IMG/VR virus record: IMGVR_UViG_3300047323_000304
Span: 62,001 to 126,000 of that record
Length of the DNA: 64,000 nucleotides
Source: a virus
Direction: 5' to 3' (one strand)
The notes under the pieces are model-generated. The model worked only from the letters and a program-made list of their open reading frames with translations, did not search any database and was not told the origin of the DNA. Numbering within the stretch: position 1 is the stretch's first letter; each line of letters opens with the position of its first letter. Shown here piece by piece: positions 34,835-44,509 of the stretch. The translations under genes were made by a program, and so were the position numbers.

Positions 34835-36409
34835 TTATTTTGCTCTAGTATCTACATGAGAAACGGTACAGAAAGCTACCTCACGCCAACGATTCCAAGC
34901 TCCACTAAATTCTTGAACAATGCATTTGTCATCTTCATCTGCTCTGGTTTTACATAGGAAAAATATTCTGTATTGTTTTGTAGTATCTAATTGTATGTAT
35001 TCCTTTGTTTTTAACCATTTTCCTGTTTTATCATCCTTCATAAACCTATAAGGTTTTATATCATATTTTTCTTCTGCAAATTCATCTGGAAATATCTTTC
35101 TGAATAGTACCATTTGTGTAACAACTTCTTTTACTGCTTTTGCTTCAGATAGACAACTTGAATTAGTATACCTCACGTTCTCAGTATGTATTGCACATTG
35201 CATTACTATAGTTATTGCAACTTTATATTTTTTAGCTAGTTGATGAAGAGTTTTAGAAGCTTCTATTAATTGCCCCCTACTGTTCACATCTTGCATATTT
35301 CCTGCTTTAAATGTGTCGTATATGTAATAGCCTACTCCTTGTCTAGACATTCTTCTAACTATAATCTTCATAGTGTTCATATCATAATTATCTATATCAG
35401 CAAATTTTAATTTTCCATAATAGTGTTCTCTATAATATTTTTGTGCTTGTCCTATCATGTTTTTTTGCTCTTCAGAGAACCCCCCTTGTTTTAAATGTTT
35501 TCTAGTTAATCCATAATAATCAAAATGATAAGCTAAAATCATAGGCAATATTATTGCTTTATAATCATCTATATTCATTTCATTTGCTATAATACAAACT
35601 TTTTCATTTTGATAAATAATTGGCATAACTCTTTCTGCTAATATCCAACTAGACTTGCCACATCCACTATATGCACCTATTAATTCGGTATAACCTTTAT
35701 GTATTCCTAATGTAGAAGCGTTTAATATAGGACTTCCATATATAGATTTCCCATGAATATCTGTTCCAATAATATCATAAGGTAAACCCATCATTTGTCC
35801 ACTATCACAAGCTTCAATAAATTTATCATCTAAATCTAAATCAACTATTTTTGTATTACCCATAGTCTTATCCATTGTTAATGATTGTACTCTCCAGTCG
35901 TACCATTCTGAAACTTGTGTTGAAGTCATACTATGGAATAATTCAAATGGAATTACTATTTTTTCTTTTTCTCCATCTTTTATAGTTACTTTATTAAAAA
36001 TATTAAATCCTTCATTATATAGTCCTATAATTATATTTGATTTAAAAACATCATCTATATATGAATGAATATTTGCAACGTTCATTGTATCTATTAATGA
36101 TTTAATATTTTCATATCCACCTTTAGATTCAAATTTATCTCTTAACATTTCATGTGTCTGTATATAGGTTGTTACTGTTATTTCATCAAATGCCTCATAT
36201 CCTTGTTGTGCCATCTTTTTACCTAAGGCATAGTAATATTTCCCGTCCATACTTGTAAAACACTCAGAGTTTAAGTTATTATAATCATCATACAAATCTG
36301 GATTTTTCCATAAACAACCTATAACCTTTCCTTCTTGTTCTATTCTTCCATTTAATAATCTATCATCCAAATCTTGATATTCTGTTAAAAATAAATTTTT
36401 GTCAATCAT
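34835..36409 (-). CDS. dnaB: replicative DNA helicase (DnaB-like)
   Basis: A 524-residue RecA-fold helicase. The N-terminal helical domain (~20-130) resembles the DnaB primase-interacting region. Walker A is GAYSGCGKSSWIL (~254-266); Walker B corresponds to GYYIYDTFKAGN; a following TIVMQCAIHTENVRYTNSS segment fits motif H3/H4. The C-terminus has CKTRADEDD. With primase, polymerase and Sak4 genes beside it, it would unwind the phage replication fork. Confidence 0.85.
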   Translation of the reverse strand: MIDKNLFLTEYQDLDDRLLNGRIEQEGKVIGCLWKNPDLYDDYNNLNSECFTSMDGKYYYALGKKMAQQGYEAFDEITVTTYIQTHEMLRDKFESKGGYENIKSLIDTMNVANIHSYIDDVFKSNIIIGLYNEGFNIFNKVTIKDGEKEKIVIPFELFHSMTSTQVSEWYDWRVQSLTMDKTMGNTKIVDLDLDDKFIEACDSGQMMGLPYDIIGTDIHGKSIYGSPILNASTLGIHKGYTELIGAYSGCGKSSWILAERVMPIIYQNEKVCIIANEMNIDDYKAIILPMILAYHFDYYGLTRKHLKQGGFSEEQKNMIGQAQKYYREHYYGKLKFADIDNYDMNTMKIIVRRMSRQGVGYYIYDTFKAGNMQDVNSRGQLIEASKTLHQLAKKYKVAITIVMQCAIHTENVRYTNSSCLSEAKAVKEVVTQMVLFRKIFPDEFAEEKYDIKPYRFMKDDKTGKWLKTKEYIQLDTTKQYRIFFLCKTRADEDDKCIVQEFSGAWNRWREVAFCTVSHVDTRAK

Positions 36410-36423
36410 TTCTCAATCCTCCA

Positions 36424-36963
36424 TTAAAAGAAATTTGTAAAATCTGTTACGTCATTATTTTTGAATTGGTAATTATCCATTTCTATTTGTTTATCTTCTA
36501 TTTCTTCAATCTTTACTCTTTTAATTTGTTCCTTATTTTTTTTATATTTTATTATTTTTGATATATCTGCTATATTTGCTCTAATTACAGTAAATATGTA
36601 TCTGATCTTATTAAATTCCTTGTCTATACCTTTCATATACATATAATCACTTATATTAGTTTTATATTCTTTAAAACATTCTAGTATTTCTTCATATGTA
36701 TATATAGCTATAAATGGTGATAATTCTTTAGTTATTAAATTGAAATTAAGACATTCATAGCCTAAAATTTCATTTATTATGTTGAATATTCCCTCCTTTT
36801 CTTGTTTAGTTTTCTCTTTTTCATAAATATAGCTATCGTATTCTATCGAGTCACAATAATAATTTCTTTTCTTAGTCCCTGTTTTTGTCTCTGATATTAC
36901 ACAATAGGCTTCACTTTGTAAAATTTTATTCCCACAAATCTTGCAGGTAACTTGTCTTGCCAT
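36424..36963 (-). CDS. zinc-binding replication-operon protein
   Basis: A 179-residue protein beginning MARQVTCKICGNKILQSEAY, with a further cysteine in RNYYCDS, so a zinc ribbon at the N-terminus; the rest is helical and lysine-rich. The ATG after AGGAAG is preferred to an upstream GTG. It lies between the helicase and Sak4-like genes, so a helicase-loader or DNA-binding accessory role is plausible but unproven. Confidence 0.6.
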   Translation of the reverse strand: MARQVTCKICGNKILQSEAYCVISETKTGTKKRNYYCDSIEYDSYIYEKEKTKQEKEGIFNIINEILGYECLNFNLITKELSPFIAIYTYEEILECFKEYKTNISDYMYMKGIDKEFNKIRYIFTVIRANIADISKIIKYKKNKEQIKRVKIEEIEDKQIEMDNYQFKNNDVTDFTNFF

Positions 36964-37020
36964 TTGATACACTTCCTTTTTATAAATTTTAATAGAAACA
37001 ATCAGCTTATAATTGCTTTT

Positions 37021-37049
37021 ATTAAAATAGGGAGAAGAATTTCCCCCTA
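37021..37049 (-). terminator. intrinsic terminator after the Sak4-like gene
   Basis: On the minus strand TAGGGGGAA pairs with TTCTCCCTA around ATTC, followed by TTTTAAT. It is right after the stop codon of the ATPase gene and would partly separate it from the helicase unit. Confidence 0.75.
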
Positions 37050-37054
37050 AATAT

Positions 37055-38224
37055 TTAATTAAGTTTTTGTAATATTTCTTCCATACCTTCTGTTAAGTTG
37101 TTTTCAACATCACTTATTTTTTCAATATTATACTTTTGCATTATCTCTTTAATATCAGCCTTCAATTCTTTTGAAGTATCTTTCCATTTTGAAGTTACTA
37201 TTTTTTGTATTTCTTTATTTCTTTCAACATTTATCTTGTTTGTTTCTTCTTCACTTGTTTTTATTTTATTTAATTCTTCCTTGATTTCATTTTTTCTATC
37301 TACTTCAGCTTTTTCTTTTAATTGTTCAAAATCTTCATCTGAAACATTCTTTCTCATAGAAGCTTTAATTCCATCTTCTATCGCTTGTATAAATCCACTA
37401 GCAGATAGTTCGACCTTTTCTACTATATCCTTAAATCTTGTTCCAGCTTTAACAAAATTACTTTCTCTGAAATATATGTATCTCTTTGTTCCATTTAATA
37501 CACCATCTTTTACATTCTTATCTATTTGTATAGTAGCAATGACGTCTGCTTTATGAGCAATAATATTATCAAGTCTGCTATCTAAGTTAGATGTAAGCAT
37601 GTTGTAAGACTCATCATCTGTCATTCCTTTTTCTTTAATAGTTTTAACTTTTGTATGTGATATTACTACAGGAGTTAATCCACAACTTCTCAATCTATAA
37701 AGTTGTTCATCTACTATTTCAGCTAATTTATCAAATCCCCCACTAAATCCTCCAAAAGCACTGTTTATACTTGATACTTTTTTAGTTGGGTTAGCATCAT
37801 TATGAAGCTTTACTACATAATTTTTTGCTATTTCACAAAGTTCGTCATATGTATCTATACCAATTATTTCAATTCCATTTTCTTCTCTCCCATCAACTAA
37901 ATCATCGATTAATTTAACAAATTCTTCCCAACCATATCCACTCTTAATTATTTTTCCTTCATTGTCTTTGATTTTAGTAATTATAATTCCATTCTTATCT
38001 TTTATATCTTGAATTACTTCATATTGAATATCAGGTAATGTTTTAAATCCATCTTCTCTCCCACATGATATTAATAATCCTTTTGATTGATCTCCATTAA
38101 ATATTTCATTTATTAAATCATAGAAAAGTGTAGTTTTTCCTGATTTTTCAACACCTCTTAAATAGTAGTAATATCCTAATATACTTGCCTTAACTTCATT
38201 TTTCTTAAAACTTCTTCTTGCCAT
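37055..38224 (-). CDS. Sak4-like RecA-fold ATPase
   Basis: A 389-residue protein. Walker A is RGVEKSGKTTLFYD (~23-36), Walker B is IEIIGIDTYDEL, and TPVVISHTKVKT fits the third RecA-fold motif. This is the AAA_24/Sak4 family of phage single-strand annealing and recombination proteins. A lysine/glutamate-rich coiled-coil tail (~290-389) is additional. It pairs with the putative single-strand binding protein encoded just upstream. The ATG after AAGGAAAT was preferred to an earlier one. Confidence 0.82.
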   Translation of the reverse strand: MARRSFKKNEVKASILGYYYYLRGVEKSGKTTLFYDLINEIFNGDQSKGLLISCGREDGFKTLPDIQYEVIQDIKDKNGIIITKIKDNEGKIIKSGYGWEEFVKLIDDLVDGREENGIEIIGIDTYDELCEIAKNYVVKLHNDANPTKKVSSINSAFGGFSGGFDKLAEIVDEQLYRLRSCGLTPVVISHTKVKTIKEKGMTDDESYNMLTSNLDSRLDNIIAHKADVIATIQIDKNVKDGVLNGTKRYIYFRESNFVKAGTRFKDIVEKVELSASGFIQAIEDGIKASMRKNVSDEDFEQLKEKAEVDRKNEIKEELNKIKTSEEETNKINVERNKEIQKIVTSKWKDTSKELKADIKEIMQKYNIEKISDVENNLTEGMEEILQKLN

Positions 38225-38325
38225 AATTATATTTCCTTCTTTCATAATTTATTATTTTTATTTTATTACTATATGAATTTGACTTCTCTGAGTTCAATTA
38301 ATTCATAGTTCTCAATTATTAATTA

Positions 38326-39648
38326 TTAAAGTAAATCCTCATCGTCATCAACAACTTCTGCTTCAGGTTCACTATTTTTAGTTGTATCCTTTTTATCTGT
38401 TGCATCTACTCTTTCAATTACGAAATCTTCCATTGTTAATTCAGTTTCTTCTGCACCATTCATAAATTCTTTGATATGAGTAGGTTTAACCAGTCTAATT
38501 TCTCTAATTCTATCTCCAAATTTGTCTCCACCTAACTCCAATATTGCGTCTTCTAATGTTATGATTCCAGACTCAACATAATCTTTTTGAGTCTCAGTTA
38601 AATCATCTATTGTTAATTCTTTCTTTTCTGCTCCATTTGCAAATTTAACTTCAAATGCTATTTGATAAATCTTTTCTTCGTCTTTATCAGTTCTACCTTC
38701 AATATGGAATCTAAAAGCATTTGCAATAGTTTCAATCAGTTTTACATGTTTAGGATTTTCAAAATCTAATCTTGATCCATCGGCTACAATATCACTTATA
38801 TTTACATAAATTTGTTTCTTTAATTGACTATCATATGTTCTTGTCCAAACATTTAAAAAGTATTTTTTACTTGTTTCAAAAGTATCTTCATTTAAGCTTG
38901 TAGAATTAAAATATAAATCTAATACTCCTGTTAATCTTAATTTTTTAGATTCTTTATCTACTGCCTTTTCAATTCTTTGAACATCAAATGACTTATACAC
39001 CTTACCCTTCCATTCAGAAAAGTTTATATTTCCTACAATTTTAAATACGGTATTAGTTCCTTCAGATGTTTTTACTAATTTTAATAAATCTTGCACCATA
39101 TCTGTTTTGTTTAGATACTCTGTCTTTAGTCCTTCAAGTCTTAATAATTCTTCTTTTAAAGTTGCAACAATATCCTTTTTATCTTCTAATGCTCTGACTA
39201 GTTCAAATTTTTCTTTAACTTCCTTTATAATGTCATCACTTACTGCATCATCTTTTAAATTTTCAATGGCTTGTCTTAAATCATATCTCTCTTTATTATT
39301 TGATAAATCTAATATGTATTTTTGATTAAAAGCAACTTTGCTAATAACAGTTTGATTTTTTCTGTCATTCCAGTTCACCTTTAAATCAGGAACTTCCTTA
39401 TAAGTACCATCTTCCAACTTCTCTTTTGCACATCTTTTTGTGAATTCATAATTGGGTTTATTGAAATAGCCATCGCTAATTAAAATTGTTTCACTATTTT
39501 CGTCAGCTCTTACGTTTAACTTTAACTCTTCTTTTACCCATTTTGAGTCATATTCTGTTTTAGTATGTACTTTGAACTTATCAGTCTCCTTTGGCATAGC
39601 AAGTCTTCCTATAAATTCGAATGTGTTGTAGATGTTAGTTTTTTGCAT
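38326..39648 (-). CDS. putative single-strand DNA-binding protein
   Basis: A 440-residue acidic protein starting with a beta-rich segment (NTFEFIGRLAMPKETDKF), a long coiled coil (~150-195) and a second beta-rich region (FKIVGNINFSEWKGKVYKSF). It ends in DDDEDLL, an acidic tail like those by which single-strand binding proteins recruit partners. Being next to a Sak4-like gene supports the assignment. No canonical SSB motif could be confirmed by eye. Confidence 0.6.
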   Translation of the reverse strand: MQKTNIYNTFEFIGRLAMPKETDKFKVHTKTEYDSKWVKEELKLNVRADENSETILISDGYFNKPNYEFTKRCAKEKLEDGTYKEVPDLKVNWNDRKNQTVISKVAFNQKYILDLSNNKERYDLRQAIENLKDDAVSDDIIKEVKEKFELVRALEDKKDIVATLKEELLRLEGLKTEYLNKTDMVQDLLKLVKTSEGTNTVFKIVGNINFSEWKGKVYKSFDVQRIEKAVDKESKKLRLTGVLDLYFNSTSLNEDTFETSKKYFLNVWTRTYDSQLKKQIYVNISDIVADGSRLDFENPKHVKLIETIANAFRFHIEGRTDKDEEKIYQIAFEVKFANGAEKKELTIDDLTETQKDYVESGIITLEDAILELGGDKFGDRIREIRLVKPTHIKEFMNGAEETELTMEDFVIERVDATDKKDTTKNSEPEAEVVDDDEDLL

Positions 39649-39680
39649 ATTTTTCTCTCCTCTAATTTTAAATTTTAGCT

Positions 39681-39709
39681 AATCTCACTCACTTGATTTT
39701 CTCTGTCAT
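39681..39709 (-). promoter_or_regulatory. weak promoter candidate for the replication operon
   Basis: ATGACA lies 17 bases before GAGATT and directly after GATAAAATAAAAAGA. The -10 match is poor; position after the A-rich motif is the main support. Confidence 0.35.
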
Positions 39710-39784
39710 TCTTTTTATTTTATCTTTTATGCATTAGAACTCTCTGATTCACATTAATGCAATTAAATTCTAGTTATATATTTG

Positions 39785-40096
39785 TTAATATAAGAAATCC
39801 CATTTATTAATTTTATGTATATGCTCTACTACAAATATTAGATTACTTTTAGTATTCTCAAACAACATATTACCATATGCCATAGGAATTTCTTTAATAT
39901 GTTGTTGTAGATAGCTATCAATCGTTAAATAATAGTCCTTTAATGTTTCTAATGTAACTAATTTAGCTTCACCATATTCTAGTTCTAATATAGATATTAT
40001 CTTCTCATATTTATCTTCTGTAGATTGATTTTTTAGTATAGTTTTATATTCTTCTAATAATTCCTGATATGTATTTACTCTTACCTTATCACTCAT
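39785..40096 (-). CDS. hypothetical protein
   Basis: A 103-residue helical protein, MSDKVRVNTYQELLEEYKTI onward, ending in an aromatic HKINKWDFLY. Tightly packed with the next gene. Function unknown. Confidence 0.55.
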   Translation of the reverse strand: MSDKVRVNTYQELLEEYKTILKNQSTEDKYEKIISILELEYGEAKLVTLETLKDYYLTIDSYLQQHIKEIPMAYGNMLFENTKSNLIFVVEHIHKINKWDFLY

Positions 40097-40109
40097 TTTA
40101 ACACCCTCT

Positions 40110-40403
40110 TTATTTAATTAAATTTTGAAATTTATAATCTTTTACCATATAATATTCAGAAGTATATTCCCATCCATTATCTCGCTCTACAACTACCCTT
40201 AAATGTTTTTCATCATTTATATCTGCTACAGTAATTTTGCCTTTAGGTTTCATTATTTTTTCCATAGTCCCTACAAATTCTTTCCTAATAGAATTATCAT
40301 TACTTAATATGTATTCCTTAAATTCTTCCCATTTTAAATCTTCAACTTTATACATACAACTTTGGAAATCTTCTTTGCTAATATTGTTTTGAATTATATA
40401 CAT
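40110..40403 (-). CDS. hypothetical protein
   Basis: A 97-residue protein with a helical first half and a beta-rich second half (PKGKITVADINDEKHLRVVV). Two ATGs are adjacent; the second is better spaced from GAAGG. Function unknown. Confidence 0.55.
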   Translation of the reverse strand: MYIIQNNISKEDFQSCMYKVEDLKWEEFKEYILSNDNSIRKEFVGTMEKIMKPKGKITVADINDEKHLRVVVERDNGWEYTSEYYMVKDYKFQNLIK

Positions 40404-40467
40404 CATATCACCTTCTTTAATTAATTTATATTCTTTTTAATTTATTAAACCAATTAAAATTATTCTT

Positions 40468-40584
40468 TTAAGATATTGTTAAAAATCTTTTATAGATGCC
40501 TTTAAATACATTTCCTATCTTAATTCCATTTTCATATGTAGAATTTGAATATAATTTTAATGTTTCTAGTTTGCTAATATACAT
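40468..40584 (-). CDS. 38-residue peptide
   Basis: MYISKLETLKLYSNSTYENG and 18 more residues, preceded by the strong site AAGGAGAG. Basic, without a membrane helix. Function unknown. Confidence 0.45.
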   Translation of the reverse strand: MYISKLETLKLYSNSTYENGIKIGNVFKGIYKRFLTIS

Positions 40585-40589
40585 TTATT

Positions 40590-40787
40590 TCACTCTCCTT
40601 TTATTATAAACAACATATTTTTAACAATCTTAACTCCATCTTGAATGTCACCATCAATCCATACCTCTCGAATTATATTCATTGCTTCAAGAGTATCCTT
40701 ATATTCTCCATTTTCCTTTTTTAAGGTTTTATTGTATTTATTCATTATATCTTCTAAAAGTGCTAAAGAATATTTTACACTACTCAT
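40590..40787 (-). CDS. small hypothetical protein
   Basis: A 65-residue helical protein (MSSVKYSLALLEDIMNKYNK...). The ATG eight bases after AAGGTGG was chosen over upstream GTG codons. Function unknown. Confidence 0.5.
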   Translation of the reverse strand: MSSVKYSLALLEDIMNKYNKTLKKENGEYKDTLEAMNIIREVWIDGDIQDGVKIVKNMLFIIKGE

Positions 40788-40806
40788 TTTGTTCACCACC
40801 TTTTAC

Positions 40807-41208
40807 TTATAATTTAAATAATTTCTTAACTAATTTTCTAATACCTTTAATATCAGGATGATTTTTATACCATAACTTAATTTCTTCTGTGAGTTCTTGT
40901 TTTAATTTTTCTTTTTGTTCATTATCTTCAATGATATTAGAGCAACATTCATATAGTACATTATCTTTGGAAGTTCTTATAATTCCTCTTATTTTTACCA
41001 ATTTATTATCTTCTTCTATGTAAAAACTTTCTCCAGATTTCAATAATGGCATAGCTAAATTACATTCGAATTTATATTCTTCAGCTATTTCTTCTTGTTT
41101 GGAATGTATATACCTATTTGGCTTACTATCATCGTCATATTCTTTTTCATAAGTTTCTTTGAATTGTTTTTGTTTGAAAATACTTTTCTTTACTATAAAC
41201 TCTTCCAT
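40807..41208 (-). CDS. hypothetical protein
   Basis: A 133-residue charged protein, MEEFIVKKSIFKQKQFKETY onward, with a central beta-like stretch (ESFYIEEDNKLVKIRGIIRT). It has its own promoter, and its leader carries a short hairpin (GTACC/GGTAC, ~41251-41265). Function unknown. Confidence 0.55.
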   Translation of the reverse strand: MEEFIVKKSIFKQKQFKETYEKEYDDDSKPNRYIHSKQEEIAEEYKFECNLAMPLLKSGESFYIEEDNKLVKIRGIIRTSKDNVLYECCSNIIEDNEQKEKLKQELTEEIKLWYKNHPDIKGIRKLVKKLFKL

Positions 41209-41273
41209 TATTTATTTCTCCTTTATTCTCTTTATTTTATTTATTATAACTTGTACCACTTAGGTACTTCTTT

Positions 41274-41302
41274 AGTTTAACATAATTTTCTTTCTTTGTA
41301 AA
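41274..41302 (-). promoter_or_regulatory. promoter for the 133-residue protein gene
   Basis: TTTACA, 17-base spacer, TAAACT, with GATAAAATAAAAAGAATAC before the -35. Confidence 0.7.
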
Positions 41303-41323
41303 TAGTATTCTTTTTATTTTATC

Positions 41324-41485
41324 TTACTTAGATATTGGAGTTTCAAAAACAACTTTTATTGGTTCTTTTCCTATACTAGAAAATACTGTTCTGTCATTAT
41401 ACATTACAACTTTTGTACCTGAATTATGACTTTCTACCATAGTTGTAACTTTGTCATCTTCCATAATTACTGTTGATTTACTCAT
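41324..41485 (-). CDS. 53-residue protein behind a structured leader
   Basis: MSKSTVIMEDDKVTTMVESH, then a beta-rich remainder ending FETPISK. AAGGAAG precedes the ATG. It is preceded by two promoters, an operator-like repeat and a ~165-base leader with several hairpins, which is exceptional control for such a small gene. No domain recognised. Confidence 0.6.
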   Translation of the reverse strand: MSKSTVIMEDDKVTTMVESHNSGTKVVMYNDRTVFSSIGKEPIKVVFETPISK

Positions 41486-41523
41486 TATCATTCACTTCCT
41501 TTATTTAATTATTTAAGCTATAA

Positions 41524-41650
41524 TTTGCTTAAAAGAACAGGCTAATTTACCATTTAGCTAATGTTCTCCGATATTAAATTTAATATCTACCCTTGAAATG
41601 TTCTATTTCTATTTGAGTATTTCTACTCTTTTAAGCAAACTGTTCTTTAC
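41524..41650 (-). promoter_or_regulatory. multi-hairpin structured leader RNA (riboswitch-like candidate)
   Basis: Read on the minus strand, a 13-bp closing helix (41627-41639 with 41524-41536) encloses four hairpins: GAGTA/TACTC, GAAAT/ATTTC, the 18-base palindrome GATATTAAATTTAATATC, and a two-part stem GAACA-TTAGC/GCTAA-TGTTC. A competing 9-bp helix (AAAGAACAG at 41640-41648 with CTGTTCTTT at 41532-41540) excludes part of the closing helix. The transcript start predicted from the promoter falls at ~41653, so the whole structure lies at the 5' end. No known riboswitch class is recognised. Confidence 0.55.
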
Positions 41651-41659
41651 TACTATCTT

Positions 41660-41688
41660 AGTATAATCTATCCAATTCTTATTGTCAA
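41660..41688 (-). promoter_or_regulatory. promoter for the structured leader
   Basis: TTGACA, 17-base spacer, TATACT, directly after GATAAATTAAAAAGAATAC. Its start point lies just before the structured leader. Confidence 0.8.
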
Positions 41689-41836
41689 GTATTCTTTTTA
41701 ATTTATCTTGTTTTGATAAAACAGACTTTTTAACAACTCTTTATCCTTAAAAACTAGAGTATTTGCAAGCATTCAGTAGTATGAGTGAGGTTTAAAATTC
41801 ATATTTTTGTATTTTTATGTATTTTGACTTGTACAC

Positions 41837-41879
41837 CTTGGCACTATTTCATTATAATGCCAAGATTATACAATATCAT
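41837..41879 (-). promoter_or_regulatory. promoter with operator-like inverted repeat
   Basis: ATGATA, 17-base spacer, perfect TATAAT. The -10 box is framed by perfect 7-bp arms CTTGGCA and TGCCAAG. A repressor binding there would occlude the promoter. It reads toward the structured leader and the 53-residue gene. Confidence 0.5.
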
Positions 41880-41900
41880 GTATTATTTTTATTTTGTCTT

Positions 41901-42293
41901 TTAGTTATCTAGTTCATCAATTCTTTTTTGAATTTCTTCTGCTGACATATTCTTTAAATTATCATCTTTTTTCGATGCTAGAAGTTCCAATAGTTTTTGT
42001 TTTTCTTCTCTCTTAGCTTTAGCATCAACCTTTGACTTCTCTTCTTCAAGTTTAGTTTTAACTATATATTTTACAATTTCAATTTTTATATCTAATTCTT
42101 CATCCTGTTTTGTTTTCGTATCTAATAGGCTTTCCTCTTTTACTTCTTTTAATTGTGCATTCAACCCTTTGAAAATTGTATCTAAATCTCTTACAGTTAA
42201 GTCCCACAAAGACTCTACAGATTGTAACCCCTTAAACTCGAATCTAAATTTTCCTCTTATTGCTACCTCAAACATATTTTTATCATTATTCAT
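41901..42293 (-). CDS. coiled-coil hypothetical protein
   Basis: A 130-residue protein: a beta-like first 30 residues (FEVAIRGKFRFEFKGLQSVE) and then a long lysine/glutamate-rich coiled coil. It directly follows the 683-residue gene and may be its partner. Function unknown. Confidence 0.6.
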   Translation of the reverse strand: MNNDKNMFEVAIRGKFRFEFKGLQSVESLWDLTVRDLDTIFKGLNAQLKEVKEESLLDTKTKQDEELDIKIEIVKYIVKTKLEEEKSKVDAKAKREEKQKLLELLASKKDDNLKNMSAEEIQKRIDELDN

Positions 42294-42327
42294 TTTACAT
42301 CATTCTCCTTCTTCTTTATATTATTTA

Positions 42328-44379
42328 TTAAAATTTTATTTTTAGTGTTCTTTCTGTTTGACCTTTAACCTTGACAATTAATTCATTTCTCTTTGTTGAA
42401 CTAAATCCTAATCCTGATAACTGATCTTCTACATCTTCTACTCTCATTTTACTACCTAGTGCCTCAAAAACTCTTTTATGTTTCATTAAATCTTCTTTCA
42501 AGAATTCGTTGTAAAATCCATTAGGTTGTTCTGGATTTACACAATCCTTTAACATAAACATATAATGTCTATGACCGATTCCATCTTGTTCATTCCAATA
42601 GTTAGGTGAATAACACATAACTGAAACTGGTACAAAATTATTTGTTTTTAAGTTCCATACGTCTTTTGATGATACACTTGATGGTAATTTTTCTTTAATT
42701 GTAAATCCTGTATTTTTATTAAAATTAACTTCTGCTACTTGAACATTTTCACCTTGTCTTAATTCTTTATTGTACTCAAAAGAGAATACTTGCCCATCAA
42801 ATTCAATTTCTGCTTTAAATCCTGTTCTTCCACCTCTGTTAGTAAAGTTATGAACAAAGAATTTATATGTTCCTTCTTCCATTCTATCTCTATCAGTCCA
42901 TGTTATATTTTCAACTGCTGGAACATTTCTATCTGGATTAATTATATCCACGTCTAATTGTCCTGTAGTATATCTATTTACTTTACTACTATAATAAATT
43001 TCATTTCCACTTGGTTCATAACAATGAGCGTCTAAATCATTTCCATCATATTCATTATCATTCCATTGAATTGAAAATCTTAATACCCCTTCTACATTTC
43101 CACCTGCTGATTTAACTCTGTCTTTCATTGAACTATCTGTTATATTTCCTGAATAAGCCCAACTAAAGTTGTTATCCCACTTAAACATTGTTTTACTATT
43201 TATATCTTTAGGTGCTATAAGTGATACCATATTACCACTATGTTTATTTTCTAAGTATACTTCAATTTCTTTAGCTGTTGGTAATACACCATTTACAAAA
43301 CTATCTATTGAAATTTCTTCAACTTTTGAGAATTTTTTAGGATTAGTAGATACTTCACTTAGCATTTCATCAAATACATTTGCATTAGATATTCTCTTTG
43401 CAGAATCCTTGTTAGAGAATAATATATTATTTACTGTTATATCATCTAATGTTGCATATCTTCTGCCTAATGAGTCCATATAACCAAGTTCTTGTATAGT
43501 TTTTTGTGCATCTTCTAGCATTTTCTTTGTAAATATTGCTTTTGGACGTTTATAATTGCTAGGAGCTACAATGACTTCATATTTTTTTACTGCTGTATCT
43601 AAATCCATTCCTTCGCTTACATTTATAAGTAGTGTTCCTATAGAATGATTTCTTATTCTTCCAATTGCCCCACCAGCTTTTACTGATTGTTCCCATGCAT
43701 AAATTTCTTTTTCTTCTTGTGTTTGTAATTTATCATAAACTTTCTTGTATTTAAGGAATTCAGTTAAAACACCTTTCCATTCTTCACCTTTATATAAAGT
43801 GTTTGAAGATATTAATTCTAATATAGTTAAAATTGATTCTTCTGTAATTTCATCTAAAGACCTTTTGAATACATTTCTTGTATCTCTATATCCACCTTTT
43901 ATATCACCTTCTGATCTCGCACTTGAATCAACAAATCTGTCTGGTAATTCTAAGTAGAAATGTTGCCATTCCATTATGTTTCCATTTGCTAATTGTTCAA
44001 AGTTTTTATCTGTTCCAATCTTTTTCATTTTACTAACATAAATATCTGTAATAGCTTTTGATTTAACATATTCAGATAATGCATCTGCCACAGGTTGGAA
44101 AGTTGTACTATTTGTTTCAAAATCCCATATTGTAGTAACCGTATTGTCTTTAACAACAACTGCATTTCCAAGTGTTTTTATAAATTGTCTGCAACAACTA
44201 CAATCATATTCTCTTCTTTCTCTGTAAAGTTCATTAGTACCTTCTGGGAAGCTATCCAAGTATAAGTTCCATAATTCGTCTTTGTCTACATTCACCTCAA
44301 ATAACTTGTCTGCATCTTTTGATACCTTTGCAAAATTTTCTTGTAATCCTTTTTTAAATTGTTTGAATTGATCTTCCAT
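42328..44379 (-). CDS. large protein with YfaP-like beta domain
   Basis: A 683-residue protein of unknown function, the longest orphan in the window. The N-terminal part has a CSCC cluster ([16 protein letters not shown]). A beta-sandwich-like domain at ~430-550 ([20 protein letters not shown], then [19 protein letters not shown] and [17 protein letters not shown]) resembles the YfaP/DUF2135 fold found in surface or VWA-linked proteins. The C-terminus is basic. It has its own strong promoter. A structural, nucleoid or takeover role are all possible; no catalytic motif is visible. Confidence 0.65.
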   Translation of the reverse strand: MEDQFKQFKKGLQENFAKVSKDADKLFEVNVDKDELWNLYLDSFPEGTNELYRERREYDCSCCRQFIKTLGNAVVVKDNTVTTIWDFETNSTTFQPVADALSEYVKSKAITDIYVSKMKKIGTDKNFEQLANGNIMEWQHFYLELPDRFVDSSARSEGDIKGGYRDTRNVFKRSLDEITEESILTILELISSNTLYKGEEWKGVLTEFLKYKKVYDKLQTQEEKEIYAWEQSVKAGGAIGRIRNHSIGTLLINVSEGMDLDTAVKKYEVIVAPSNYKRPKAIFTKKMLEDAQKTIQELGYMDSLGRRYATLDDITVNNILFSNKDSAKRISNANVFDEMLSEVSTNPKKFSKVEEISIDSFVNGVLPTAKEIEVYLENKHSGNMVSLIAPKDINSKTMFKWDNNFSWAYSGNITDSSMKDRVKSAGGNVEGVLRFSIQWNDNEYDGNDLDAHCYEPSGNEIYYSSKVNRYTTGQLDVDIINPDRNVPAVENITWTDRDRMEEGTYKFFVHNFTNRGGRTGFKAEIEFDGQVFSFEYNKELRQGENVQVAEVNFNKNTGFTIKEKLPSSVSSKDVWNLKTNNFVPVSVMCYSPNYWNEQDGIGHRHYMFMLKDCVNPEQPNGFYNEFLKEDLMKHKRVFEALGSKMRVEDVEDQLSGLGFSSTKRNELIVKVKGQTERTLKIKF

Positions 44380-44509
44380 AATAACATCTCCCTTTATTTT
44401 ATGTATTTAATTATTTTTAATTTATCAAATATACTTTAATATATTTGTTTATAAGCACCAGTTAAGATGTTCATAAACCTACATATTATTTTGTTTACTT
44501 TCTGTTATT

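Noticed and set aside
37098-37556. Rightward open frame of 152 codons
   Set aside because: It lies entirely antisense to the Sak4-like ATPase tail; its serine/phenylalanine-rich composition is the reverse reading of lysine/glutamate codons.
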